Source: Candidatus Zixiibacteriota bacterium (lineage in GTDB: Bacteria; Zixibacteria; MSB-5A5; GN15; JACZUZ01). Taken from it: DNA of 8,607 nucleotides. Below the pieces are notes generated by a model. The model saw only the letters and a program-made list of their open reading frames with translations. It was not told the DNA's origin and made no database searches. Positions 1-6,896 of the stretch are shown piece after piece; within the stretch, counting starts at the first letter, position 1; each line of letters begins with the position of its first letter. The translations under genes and the position numbers were made by a program. The stretch is taken from assembly GCA_022572905.1 (NCBI GenBank), contig JACZUZ010000052.1, forward strand, positions 1-8,607. The letters run 5' to 3'.

Positions 1-2
1 GC

Positions 3-809
3 GAGCTGACGGATAACGGTATCATCATTCACTCTCAGGTTGTTCTCTGTCCCGGAATAAACGACGGGGTAGAGCTTGAAAGAACTATTGGCGAGTTACA
101 TGATCTATTTCCATCAGTCGAAACACTGGCTGTGGCGCCAGTGGGGCTAACCAAATATCGAGATAACCTGACGGATGTCCCTATTTATAGCGCTGAGGAA
201 GCCGGAGTGGTTATCGATCTGGTTGAAAAGTATCAGAAGAAGTTCAAGAAAGCTGGCGGGTCAAGATTCGTCTGGCCTGCGGATGAATTCTACACTATTG
301 CGGAACGCTCATTTCCGCCATTAAGCAGTTATGAAACGATAGACCAGTTCGAAAATGGAGTGGGCATGTGTCGTCTTCTGATTTCGGATTTCAACAAGCG
401 CAGGAAACGGCTGGCGAAGATTTCTCCCCAGATTGCTAAAGCCGGTAGAATAGTGGCCCTGACTGGCGCGTCGGCGTATCCGTGGTTAAATAGCGAAATA
501 GTTCCGAATGCGCGTGATGCGGGGATTGATATAGAATTTTTCGAGACAGAGAATCGATTCTGGGGCGACACAATTACGATTTCCGGACTTCTGACCGGCG
601 CTGATTTGCTGGAGAAGGCGCGAAAAAGCGCTGAAAATGAGGACGTGATAGTATTGCCTCCGAATTGTCTCAATGGTGATGATTTGTTTCTCGACAATAT
701 GACTCTCGCTGATTTCAAGAATAAACTTGGTCGCAAAGTTGTTGTGGGCAGCTACGACATGGTTGAGACTCTGATCGAAGCGGTAGAAGTAAGCGGAAAT
801 GGGATCTAA
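3..809 (+). CDS. DUF512-family radical-SAM-associated protein, C-terminal part (5' end outside window)
   Basis: The reading frame is open from base 3 to the TAA at 807-809, so the gene begins upstream; 268 C-terminal residues are visible. Motifs I recognise from the DUF512 family, counted on the fragment, are CPGIND (about 16-21), PVGLTKYR (about 46-53), ADEFY (about 93-97) and ENGVGM (about 117-122), followed by a C-terminal domain with a GLLTG motif and a FLDN segment. Family members usually carry a PDZ-like region and a CxxxCxxC radical-SAM cluster at the N-terminus; these would lie outside the window and cannot be checked. The biochemical function is not established. A GTG at 132 is the first start-like codon in the window, but the clear homology 5' of it shows it is internal. 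The end overlaps der by 11 nt, consistent with one operon; I recall DUF512 beside der in other phyla, such as Clostridia. Confidence 0.9.
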   Translation, partial: ELTDNGIIIHSQVVLCPGINDGVELERTIGELHDLFPSVETLAVAPVGLTKYRDNLTDVPIYSAEEAGVVIDLVEKYQKKFKKAGGSRFVWPADEFYTIAERSFPPLSSYETIDQFENGVGMCRLLISDFNKRRKRLAKISPQIAKAGRIVALTGASAYPWLNSEIVPNARDAGIDIEFFETENRFWGDTITISGLLTGADLLEKARKSAENEDVIVLPPNCLNGDDLFLDNMTLADFKNKLGRKVVVGSYDMVETLIEAVEVSGNGI

Positions 810-2223
810 CAAAATGGATTATGACAAGACCGACTCCGGCAAATTAAAAATTGACGCAATAGAATCCGATAAGACGAATTCTGAGAGCATAAGCGCCAAC
901 GGCGGAGCACGAACAGCGCTGCCACTGGTGGCAATCGTGGGGAAGCCCAATGTTGGGAAGTCGTCACTCTTTAATCGTTTTCTCAGGCGACGGCTTGCTG
1001 TCGTGGACGATGAGCCCGGTGTTACACGTGACCGCAACTATTCTGTCTGCGATTGGAATGGACGTGATTTCCAACTGGTGGATACTGGAGGAATGCTTCC
1101 CGGTGATCCGAATCAGTTGGCTCAATCGATACTAGCTCAAGCCGAAATCGCCATAGCCGAGGCCGATGTAATTCTTTTCGTGGTCGATTCACAAGCGCAT
1201 CTTGAGGAAATTGACGAACGTATCGCCAGGTCATTGCAGAATTCAGGACGCAAGACCATTCTGGTTGCAAACAAGGCGGACAATGAGGCGTTCGACTCCG
1301 ACGCCACAAGATTTTATTCTCTGGGACTTGGCGAACCCCGTGCCGTAAGCGCGCTGGTGGGACGCAACTCCGGCGATCTCCTGGATGATATAGTTTCTCT
1401 TCTTCCTGCGGCCAGCGAAGAACAGTTTGACTCAAACTCTATTCGTATTGCGGTAGTTGGGCGGCCGAATGTTGGCAAGTCGAGTCTTATAAATAAACTC
1501 ATCGGTGAGGAGCGACAAATTGTTTCCGAAACAGCCGGGACGACTCGCGACGCAGTCGACTCACAAATTCGAATAGGCGAGCAGGATTTTACTCTGGTAG
1601 ACACCGCCGGAATGCGACGAAGCTATAAGGTTGTCGAGGATATCGAATTCTATATCAATCTCAGAGCGTCCAGGGCTCTACGTTCTTGTGATATTGCTCT
1701 CATTGTCTTTGACGCTTCCGAGGGGTTGACCAGTCAGGACAAGCGCATTATCGAACTTGCGCATGAGTTTCGCCGTGGAATGATTTTGGTTGCGAATAAG
1801 TGGGACCTTGTAGAGAAAGACTCTAAGACCGCGGATCATATGACGGTCGACCTAAATGACAAGCTTGGAATTTATTCTTTCATGAAAATAACTTACATTT
1901 CGGCTCTAACAGGTAAACGGGTCCACACTCTTTTGAAAGAGGCGGAGGAAACTTATCAGCGGTTCACCCAACGAATACGCACTTCAGAGATTAACGAATT
2001 TCTCGCAGGAGCTCTTGAGCGACGACCACCTGCTTCGACTAAGGGAAAAGAAGTGAAACTTAATTATGTCAGTCAGCCGGATACCGGCCCGCCTACCTTT
2101 GTGTTTTTCTCAAACCATCCGAAGCTGATCCAGAGATCATATATACGCTTCCTGGAAAATCGTCTGCGCGAACGATTCGACCTGATGGGGGTTCCAATTC
2201 GCCTCAAGTTTCTGCGAAAATAG
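799..2223 (+). CDS. der: Ribosome biogenesis GTPase Der (EngA)
   Basis: Der is an essential tandem GTPase that acts in 50S subunit maturation in the cytoplasm. Both G domains are complete. Domain 1 has P-loop GKPNVGKS (about 48-55), DTGG (95-98) and NKAD (158-161). Domain 2 has GRPNVGKS (221-228), DTAG (268-271) and NKWD (333-336). A C-terminal KH-like domain runs from about 385 to 474 and ends in the typical basic PIRLKFLRK. The protein is 474 residues, slightly longer than the usual 430-490 range centre, because about 42 hydrophilic residues precede the first P-loop strand, where most Der proteins have only a few. The ATG at 799 overlaps the upstream gene by 11 nt and has almost no Shine-Dalgarno sequence. 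The ATG at 814 (5 residues shorter, GGGAT upstream) is an equally reasonable start. The identity is certain; only the start is open. Confidence 0.97.
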   Translation: MGSNKMDYDKTDSGKLKIDAIESDKTNSESISANGGARTALPLVAIVGKPNVGKSSLFNRFLRRRLAVVDDEPGVTRDRNYSVCDWNGRDFQLVDTGGMLPGDPNQLAQSILAQAEIAIAEADVILFVVDSQAHLEEIDERIARSLQNSGRKTILVANKADNEAFDSDATRFYSLGLGEPRAVSALVGRNSGDLLDDIVSLLPAASEEQFDSNSIRIAVVGRPNVGKSSLINKLIGEERQIVSETAGTTRDAVDSQIRIGEQDFTLVDTAGMRRSYKVVEDIEFYINLRASRALRSCDIALIVFDASEGLTSQDKRIIELAHEFRRGMILVANKWDLVEKDSKTADHMTVDLNDKLGIYSFMKITYISALTGKRVHTLLKEAEETYQRFTQRIRTSEINEFLAGALERRPPASTKGKEVKLNYVSQPDTGPPTFVFFSNHPKLIQRSYIRFLENRLRERFDLMGVPIRLKFLRK

Positions 2224-2318
2224 TCCTGCCGCTTTCGATAGATTCTCCTTACTTCGAAAAAATCCATAAATAATCCTCCCAAGCTCAAGACGCCTCCGCT
2301 CTGACCGAAACTCTGAGC
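2224..2318. other. Intergenic leader between der and the phosphatase gene, with a possible hairpin
   Basis: This 95-nt gap separates the housekeeping pair from the signalling genes. I see no convincing rho-independent terminator (no GC-rich stem followed by a T-run) and no clear -35/-10 pair, although the change of function here makes a promoter plausible. GCTCAAGA (2283-2290) can pair with TCTGAGC (2312-2318) with one bulged A and a 21-nt loop, placing the 3' arm directly against the predicted ATG at 2319. The stem is short and may be chance. Confidence 0.35.
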
Positions 2319-3665
2319 ATGGGCAAGAATATGACATTAGGATCAGGAGTTGATGAGGAGAATGTGGCGTCCGCTTCCGAAAAAATCCTTCAGCTGGAAA
2401 TCGAACTTGATCGTCAAAGTCAAAAACTAAGTGATCTCGGGATGATGGGCGCCGTTATCGCGTCGATGCTCGATAATGAACAAGCGTTGCCGGTTGTGAT
2501 GGAAATGGCCCTTCGTTCCGTCGGAGCGGAAGTTGGAGCAATTTTGATGGAGGAGGGGTCTGAGTTAGTCACGAGAGTAGGTTGGGGGATTGATGATGTG
2601 TTACTCCGCTCGATTCAATTGGAAACGGGCGAACACATAAGCGACATATACAACGATTCGGAAGAAGCAATTTTAATAAACACTCCTCTTACAGCTAAGA
2701 ATGTTGGAGTGCACATTCACAATCTGTTGGCGACGCCAGTTAAATCTCGAAACAAACGACACGGATTGGTTATTGTTATCAATAAAGAGGGTGGCGGAGA
2801 TTTTACCGATGGAGACAAAGAAACTCTCCAGGCTCTCAGTAATTTTCTTGCCGTTGCAATAGAAAACGCACAACTGCTCGAAGAATCGCTTGAGAAGCAA
2901 AGAATTCAGCAGGAACTAATCGTAGCCCAGCAGGTACAGGAGAGTATTTTACCTAAGCAATCATTGCAATTTCCGGGAATAAGTATCGGCGCAGTTTATG
3001 TGCCCGCCAGAGAAGTTGGCGGAGATTTTTATAGCCTTATTCCTCTTTCGGATACAGAATTCGTTCTGATAATTGGTGATGTGTCAAGCAAGGGCGTTCC
3101 TGCAGCTCTAATCATGGCCGCCGTGTCCGGAATAATCAATGCGACTCTCAAACATTGTCCGAACATGGCCATCTCCGATCTGGCCTCTCAACTCAATGAC
3201 TCGCTTTGTGAGGGCATTGTTAAAGATAAGGATATGTTCGCAACGATTTGGTTTGGCCGTTTCGATCTGAAACGCGGGAAATTAACATACTGTAATTCAG
3301 GTCATCTTCCGCCGCTCTATCGCCGATCCAAAGATAATGAGCTTTCGGAGTTAAGCATCGGTGGATCAATAGTCGGTCAGTTCCTTGGGATAACTTTTGA
3401 TGAAGGCTCTCTTGATTTTGAGAAGGGGGACTCATTTGTCCTGTTCACCGATGGATTGACCGAGGCTGAAAATCGCGGAAAGGAACTCTTTGGAAGAGAG
3501 AGAGCCGCTCAGTTTTTCCGTAAAAATGCCAATTTGGAACCTCAAGAGTTTTGCGACAGACTGAAATCACATGTTGACAATTTTGCGCGAGGATCATCTG
3601 ATGAAAGCCACGATGACTTCACGGCGCTTATGGTGAGGATAAACGAGGATTCTCGGGTAGGTTAA
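2319..3665 (+). CDS. GAF-SpoIIE serine phosphatase (RsbU/RsbP-like)
   Basis: This is a 448-residue PP2C-family protein serine phosphatase, predicted to dephosphorylate the STAS antagonist encoded at 4206. After a short helical N-terminus comes a GAF sensor domain (about 45-185), then a coiled-coil linker (about 185-212) leading into the SpoIIE domain through the family signature QQVQESILPKQ. Phosphatase motifs are VGGDF (233-237), IGDVSSKG (252-259), NSGHLPPL (326-333), FTDGLTEAEN (376-385) and DDFTALMVR (432-440). The metal-binding aspartates D236, D254, D378 and D433 are all present, so activity is expected. There are no membrane segments; it should be cytoplasmic, and the GAF ligand is unknown. 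The ATG at 2319 is the first start after an in-frame stop but lacks a good Shine-Dalgarno sequence. GTG at 2364, preceded by GAGGAG, is an alternative start that would remove 15 residues. Confidence 0.93.
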   Translation: MGKNMTLGSGVDEENVASASEKILQLEIELDRQSQKLSDLGMMGAVIASMLDNEQALPVVMEMALRSVGAEVGAILMEEGSELVTRVGWGIDDVLLRSIQLETGEHISDIYNDSEEAILINTPLTAKNVGVHIHNLLATPVKSRNKRHGLVIVINKEGGGDFTDGDKETLQALSNFLAVAIENAQLLEESLEKQRIQQELIVAQQVQESILPKQSLQFPGISIGAVYVPAREVGGDFYSLIPLSDTEFVLIIGDVSSKGVPAALIMAAVSGIINATLKHCPNMAISDLASQLNDSLCEGIVKDKDMFATIWFGRFDLKRGKLTYCNSGHLPPLYRRSKDNELSELSIGGSIVGQFLGITFDEGSLDFEKGDSFVLFTDGLTEAENRGKELFGRERAAQFFRKNANLEPQEFCDRLKSHVDNFARGSSDESHDDFTALMVRINEDSRVG

Positions 3666-3667
3666 TT

Positions 3668-4099
3668 TTGGAACAAGCCGTTTCATTCAGGTATAAATTC
3701 TCATATCCCTCTATCTTAGAGTCTGAGAGCAAGATGTTTGATGACCTGGCTGAGACTCTGGAGCAGTGTCGGATAGGGGGCCGTCTGGAATGGGCGATTT
3801 GCCTCTGTGTTTCAGAGGCGTTTTGTAACGCACTGCTGCATGGGAACAAAATGGATCCCGAAAAAACTATTTTCTTAGCGCTAGACGTTAATCAGCAGAT
3901 AGTTAGAGCCGATATTACAGATCAGGGAGATGGCGATATTGAGAACATTCGTATGCGATCTATCCCCAGTGATCAAACCGAAACAGGCCGCGGATTCGAT
4001 CTTATTGAACGCACTGCGAATCGATTGGAGTTAACAAACAACAGAGAAGCGCCTGGACTTACTCTAAGGATGGAGTTCATTAGAAGCGAATGGGACTAG
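3668..4099 (+). CDS. RsbW/SpoIIAB-like serine kinase (HATPase_c_2 anti-sigma type)
   Basis: This 143-residue GHKL ATPase is predicted to bind a target protein and to phosphorylate a STAS-domain antagonist. The N-box SEAFCNALLHGN (49-60) supplies the general base E50 and Mg-binding N54 and closely resembles the SpoIIAB N-box. The G1 box is DQGDG (85-89) and the G2 box TGRGFDLIE (106-114). It is a single domain of normal family length, with no dimerisation/phosphoacceptor histidine domain, so it is not a histidine kinase. The start is TTG at 3668, 2 nt after the phosphatase stop. No ATG, GTG or TTG lies between it and the upstream in-frame stop, and GGTAGG (3656-3661) sits 6 nt ahead. Starting at the next ATG (3734) would delete the first strand of the fold. 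The target could be a sigma factor, but none is encoded here. Confidence 0.9.
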   Translation: MEQAVSFRYKFSYPSILESESKMFDDLAETLEQCRIGGRLEWAICLCVSEAFCNALLHGNKMDPEKTIFLALDVNQQIVRADITDQGDGDIENIRMRSIPSDQTETGRGFDLIERTANRLELTNNREAPGLTLRMEFIRSEWD

Positions 4100-4107
4100 G
4101 AGGGCGC

Positions 4108-4125
4108 GAAGATCAACTAATCTTC
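4108..4125 (+). other. Perfect 6-bp inverted repeat between kinase and antagonist genes
   Basis: GAAGAT (4108-4113) and ATCTTC (4120-4125) form a perfect stem around a 6-nt loop, 8 nt after the kinase stop codon. Flanking GGA and TCC could extend it imperfectly. No T-run follows, so it does not look like an intrinsic terminator. It could be an RNA-stabilising or processing hairpin in the 106-nt spacer, or chance. Confidence 0.3.
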
Positions 4126-4196
4126 AGTCCTGAGAAAGACAGAGATTACCAGCTCTCAAGAATTTCAGAGAACAAATATTCAATCATAGTTATAGC

Positions 4197-4201
4197 GGAG
4201 G
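4197..4201 (+). promoter_or_regulatory. Strong Shine-Dalgarno of the STAS antagonist gene
   Basis: GGAGG, 4 nt before the ATG at 4206, in an A/T-rich leader. It is one of the two best ribosome-binding sites in the window and contrasts with the TTG start of the kinase gene just upstream. It fixes the antagonist start. Confidence 0.75.
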
Positions 4202-4205
4202 CATT

Positions 4206-4556
4206 ATGGAAATCGCAACAAACCAATCAGGAAACGTAACAGTTCTGAGCTTATCGGGGAGACTTGATCTTACTGCCGGAGTGGCATTGAAGGAAACGGT
4301 AATGAAGTCTCTTGAAAACGGATATGGAAAGATACATATGAATCTCGACAAGGTTGATTTCATCAATAGCTCAGGTCTTGGAGCGATGGTTTCAGTAATG
4401 AAAGAGATTAGGATCAGACACGGGCGAATGACCCTATCGAATCTGGCGGTGTATGTAAACGAGATATTTGAGATCACTCAGCTCACTCACATTTTCGAAA
4501 TCTTTCCGACGCAAGAGGAAGCAATCGCATCGTTTGAGAAGGTAACTACTGCGTAA
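4206..4556 (+). CDS. STAS-domain anti-sigma factor antagonist (RsbV/SpoIIAA-like)
   Basis: This 116-residue single STAS domain is the phosphorylatable partner of the kinase encoded at 3668. The family phospho-switch loop appears as DFINSSGLGAM (51-61). By alignment with SpoIIAA, the phosphoacceptor is S55, the first serine of the SSGLG motif. The residue before it is N54 rather than the Asp found in SpoIIAA. The N-terminus (VTVLSLSGRLDL, about 11-22) is the usual first strand and turn. In the family model, unphosphorylated protein binds the kinase and releases the kinase's other partner; phosphorylated protein does not, until the SpoIIE phosphatase resets it. The length is normal and the start is well supported by GGAGG. 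A 106-nt spacer separates it from the kinase gene, which allows independent translation. Function in this organism is inferred from family and neighbourhood. Confidence 0.92.
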   Translation: MEIATNQSGNVTVLSLSGRLDLTAGVALKETVMKSLENGYGKIHMNLDKVDFINSSGLGAMVSVMKEIRIRHGRMTLSNLAVYVNEIFEITQLTHIFEIFPTQEEAIASFEKVTTA

Positions 4557-4602
4557 TGCTAAAGTCGTTTTTCTTTTCTGATATAGATAGAATAAACAAG
4601 CT

Positions 4603-6507
4603 GTGGAAATGACAAAGAGTATTGAAGAGCTTTTTCTTCTACTTCGATCTAAAGACGCCGGAGAACGTCTGAATGCCGTTGATCTTCTTGCGGATCTTAG
4701 TTCAGACGAATCAATCGCCGGTATCGTAATGGCGCTTGAAGACACTGACGGAGCCGTTCGGGAGTTAGCGTCAGATAGTCTCGCGCAAATGCGCGGGGAC
4801 ACGCTGACCGCCCTTCTTTCAGAATTCTTAAGCTCTGAGAATATCCGAACTCGTAACCTCGCCGCCGAGATTCTTGTGCGAATTGGCTCGGAAGCGGTAA
4901 TTGAACTCATCCAGTATGTCAAGCATACGGACCATGATGTTAGAAAGTTCGTGGTTGATACTCTTGGATTGATCGGCGACTCGCGCGCCGTCGAGTCCAT
5001 TTGTGAAGCTCTCTGGGATGAGAACGTGAATGTTGTCTGCAGCGCCGCAGAAGCCCTCGGTTTGATCGCTTCTGCGGATACAGTAGAGGCTCTAATCGCT
5101 GTTTCAGACAAGATCATTGAGGCCCGCCCTCAGGCCCTTGAGGCGTTGGGGCGGATCGGAGAGGACACAGCCGTAGACTATCTGTGTGAAAGATTGAGCG
5201 ACGAGGAGCGCCTCTATGTGTACACATCCGTCGAAGCGCTGGGAAGAATAGGGTCGGCAAAATGTCTGCCTCACCTTCTTGATTTACTTAATCATAATTC
5301 GCTTCAGATAGCTTCAGAAGCCTTCAAAGCCGCCTTGACAATATCGCAAGGGACTGCCAAAAGTGTTGAGGAATGCGTTTCGCCTGACAGGTTATGTGAA
5401 TTTGTAAGAGATGGATTCATTTTAGGCGAAGAGCATATCCTGAATATGGCCGAGAGAAATGACGAAATCTGGCAAAACATTGATTTTATCGAAAGTATTT
5501 TGTCGGAGATATTATCTCTGCCAAACGAAAGCAGAAACATACTCATAAGAGTCGCACAGAAGTTCTCTGATGTGTTTGCAAAGACTATTCTCGAAATGTT
5601 CGGCGAAGCCTCCGCGGATTGCAAGCTAGCCTTGCTTGATATCCTCGAAGTAACATCGGAGCCTGCAGGAGCGTACGAAGTTACCAAGTACTGCTCAGAC
5701 GAATCCGATGAGCTGCGGGCGAGACTAGCGCTATTTGTTGGAAAAATGGGAAACGTGGATTCGGCAAAAACGCTGGCCAGACTCTCCAGAGACCCAATTG
5801 GAAATGTTCGCGCAGCGGCTTTCAAGGCGATGGGCTGGCTGGGACTGGAAAGTGAAATTCCAATTCTGACAGCCGGTCTAGGTGATGAATATATAGATGT
5901 ACGAAACGCCGCGATGGGAGCGCTGGTCATGATCGGTGGCCAGACTGTAATTGATAACTTCACCTCAGATCTGGTTCACAACAACGTCGAGCGACAAAGG
6001 TTGGCGGCGTCTGCGCTAGGGTTCATTGGGGAAGACGATGTTCTTGAGCCACTTACAAAGGCAGTAGGCAGTAGTGAAGCTGCGGTTAGAAGAGTGGCCA
6101 TTGAAGGCCTAGCCAAGCTCGAAACGTTCTTTGATTTCGAAACGGTGCTAATGGCGATCAACGATGAAGATGAATCAGTTCAGCAGGCCGCGATGACCCT
6201 GGCTGCGCGGAATTTTCCGCAAAAAGCGCCAGCTGTTCTGAAAATGTTCCTAAACGATGACAATGTCTGGCAGGCTTGTCACGCAATATCCGCTTTGAGC
6301 GAAATAGACTCAAATGATACGATTGAAATGATACAGGGAGCGCTGGGCCATCCGAATAACATTGTCCGTATCGCGGCAACTGAGGCGCTGGCGAGAATGG
6401 GGGCAACTTCGACACTGTCGGCCTTAAGGAAGCAAGACCCCGGAGACAACGATGACTTAAAGTGCGCTTTAGAAAACGCTATTCAAGAATTGGAAGAAGA
6501 ACTGTGA
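4603..6507 (+). CDS. Large HEAT-repeat (PBS-lyase-type) solenoid protein
   Basis: This 634-residue protein consists almost entirely of HEAT-like helical pairs. I count about eight units in residues 6-247 and about eight or nine in 336-600; repeated cores include AAEILVRIG, SAAEALGLI, ALEALGRIG, SVEALGRIG, AASALGFIG and ATEALARMG. A less regular stretch (about 250-335) joins the two blocks, and the C-terminus is acidic. I see no enzyme motif, signal peptide or membrane span, so it is probably a cytoplasmic protein-binding scaffold. It follows the STAS gene by 46 nt, and its TGA overlaps the GTG of the receiver gene, which suggests the receiver or another cluster product as partner (inference). 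The start could be GTG 4603 or ATG 4609; neither has a good Shine-Dalgarno sequence, and the upstream in-frame stop is at 4588. Phycobilin lyase activity is not implied by the repeat type. Confidence 0.88.
   Translation: MEMTKSIEELFLLLRSKDAGERLNAVDLLADLSSDESIAGIVMALEDTDGAVRELASDSLAQMRGDTLTALLSEFLSSENIRTRNLAAEILVRIGSEAVIELIQYVKHTDHDVRKFVVDTLGLIGDSRAVESICEALWDENVNVVCSAAEALGLIASADTVEALIAVSDKIIEARPQALEALGRIGEDTAVDYLCERLSDEERLYVYTSVEALGRIGSAKCLPHLLDLLNHNSLQIASEAFKAALTISQGTAKSVEECVSPDRLCEFVRDGFILGEEHILNMAERNDEIWQNIDFIESILSEILSLPNESRNILIRVAQKFSDVFAKTILEMFGEASADCKLALLDILEVTSEPAGAYEVTKYCSDESDELRARLALFVGKMGNVDSAKTLARLSRDPIGNVRAAAFKAMGWLGLESEIPILTAGLGDEYIDVRNAAMGALVMIGGQTVIDNFTSDLVHNNVERQRLAASALGFIGEDDVLEPLTKAVGSSEAAVRRVAIEGLAKLETFFDFETVLMAINDEDESVQQAAMTLAARNFPQKAPAVLKMFLNDDNVWQACHAISALSEIDSNDTIEMIQGALGHPNNIVRIAATEALARMGATSTLSALRKQDPGDNDDLKCALENAIQELEEEL
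6492..6499 (+). promoter_or_regulatory. Ribosome-binding site that decides the receiver start at GTG 6504
   Basis: GGAAGAAG lies inside the last codons of the HEAT gene, 4 nt before GTG 6504. Together with the GTGA overlap it supports 6504 over the upstream in-frame ATG at 6462, which would add 14 basic residues unrelated to a receiver fold. Confidence 0.6.
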
Positions 6508-6896
6508 ACAATACAAAACCCAGAGTTTTGGCCGTCGACGATGAACTGCTTATCCGCGATTTACTCTATGATTTCTTCAATGAGAAAGAATGGGATGTTA
6601 CCGTCACAGAGAGCGCCGAAAAGGCTCTCGACCAAATGCGTGCGCGCGAGTTCGATATTTTGATAACAGATCTGAAGATGCCAAATATGGACGGACTTAC
6701 GCTGATTGAGAAAGCTCGCAATCAGAAACCGAATCTTCCTGTAGTAGTAATCACCGGATACCCGTCAGTGGAGTCAGCCGTAAAGTGCCTTCGCCAGAAG
6801 GTGGATGACTATCTCGTAAAGCCGTTTAACGTTACTCAACTCTACAAAGTGGTGCAGGGAGCGCTCAAGAACGCCGAAGACAAGGACTCAGCCTGA
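6504..6896 (+). CDS. Stand-alone response regulator receiver, NtrC-class-like
   Basis: This 130-residue single receiver domain has no output domain. With the start at GTG 6504, the acidic pocket is D12/D13, the phosphoacceptor D56 (ITDLKMP, 54-60), the switch threonine T84, the aromatic Y103 and the lysine K106 (VKPF, 105-108). All catalytic residues are present, so phosphorylation by a histidine kinase is expected. The stretch TGYPSVESAVK (84-94) and the DYLVKPF end resemble receivers of NtrC/AtoC-type regulators more than CheY. The GTG overlaps the HEAT gene stop (GTGA), implying translational coupling and probably matched amounts of the two proteins. The partner kinase is not in the window. 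It could act as a phosphate sink, a shuttle to an output protein, or a regulator of the HEAT protein; which one is unknown. Confidence 0.9.
   Translation: MNNTKPRVLAVDDELLIRDLLYDFFNEKEWDVTVTESAEKALDQMRAREFDILITDLKMPNMDGLTLIEKARNQKPNLPVVVITGYPSVESAVKCLRQKVDDYLVKPFNVTQLYKVVQGALKNAEDKDSA

Noticed and set aside
329..736. Antisense ORF over the DUF512 gene
   Set aside because: It lies entirely opposite conserved DUF512 coding sequence and its translation shows no motif.
2073..2288. Antisense ORF near the der 3' end, with GGGAGG ahead of an internal ATG on the minus strand
   Set aside because: The ribosome-binding site is attractive, but most of the product is antisense to the conserved Der KH domain and is a basic sequence with no family resemblance.
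4566..4578. T-rich run after the STAS gene as an intrinsic terminator
   Set aside because: No stable stem precedes the T-rich stretch, so it does not meet the usual terminator structure.
4434..5117. Long antisense ORF (227 codons) over the STAS and HEAT genes
   Set aside because: The translation is Ser/Arg/Ala-rich without domain pattern, and it covers two clear sense genes. The codon periodicity of HEAT repeats readily leaves the opposite strand open.
5304..5963. Long antisense ORF (219 codons) inside the HEAT gene
   Set aside because: Same reason: low-complexity Ser/Ala/Pro translation opposite a strongly supported solenoid gene, with no ribosome-binding site seen.
6462..6503. Upstream ATG start for the NtrC-like receiver
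   Set aside because: It adds 14 basic residues read out of frame from the HEAT C-terminus. GTG 6504 has a good Shine-Dalgarno sequence and the typical stop/start overlap.
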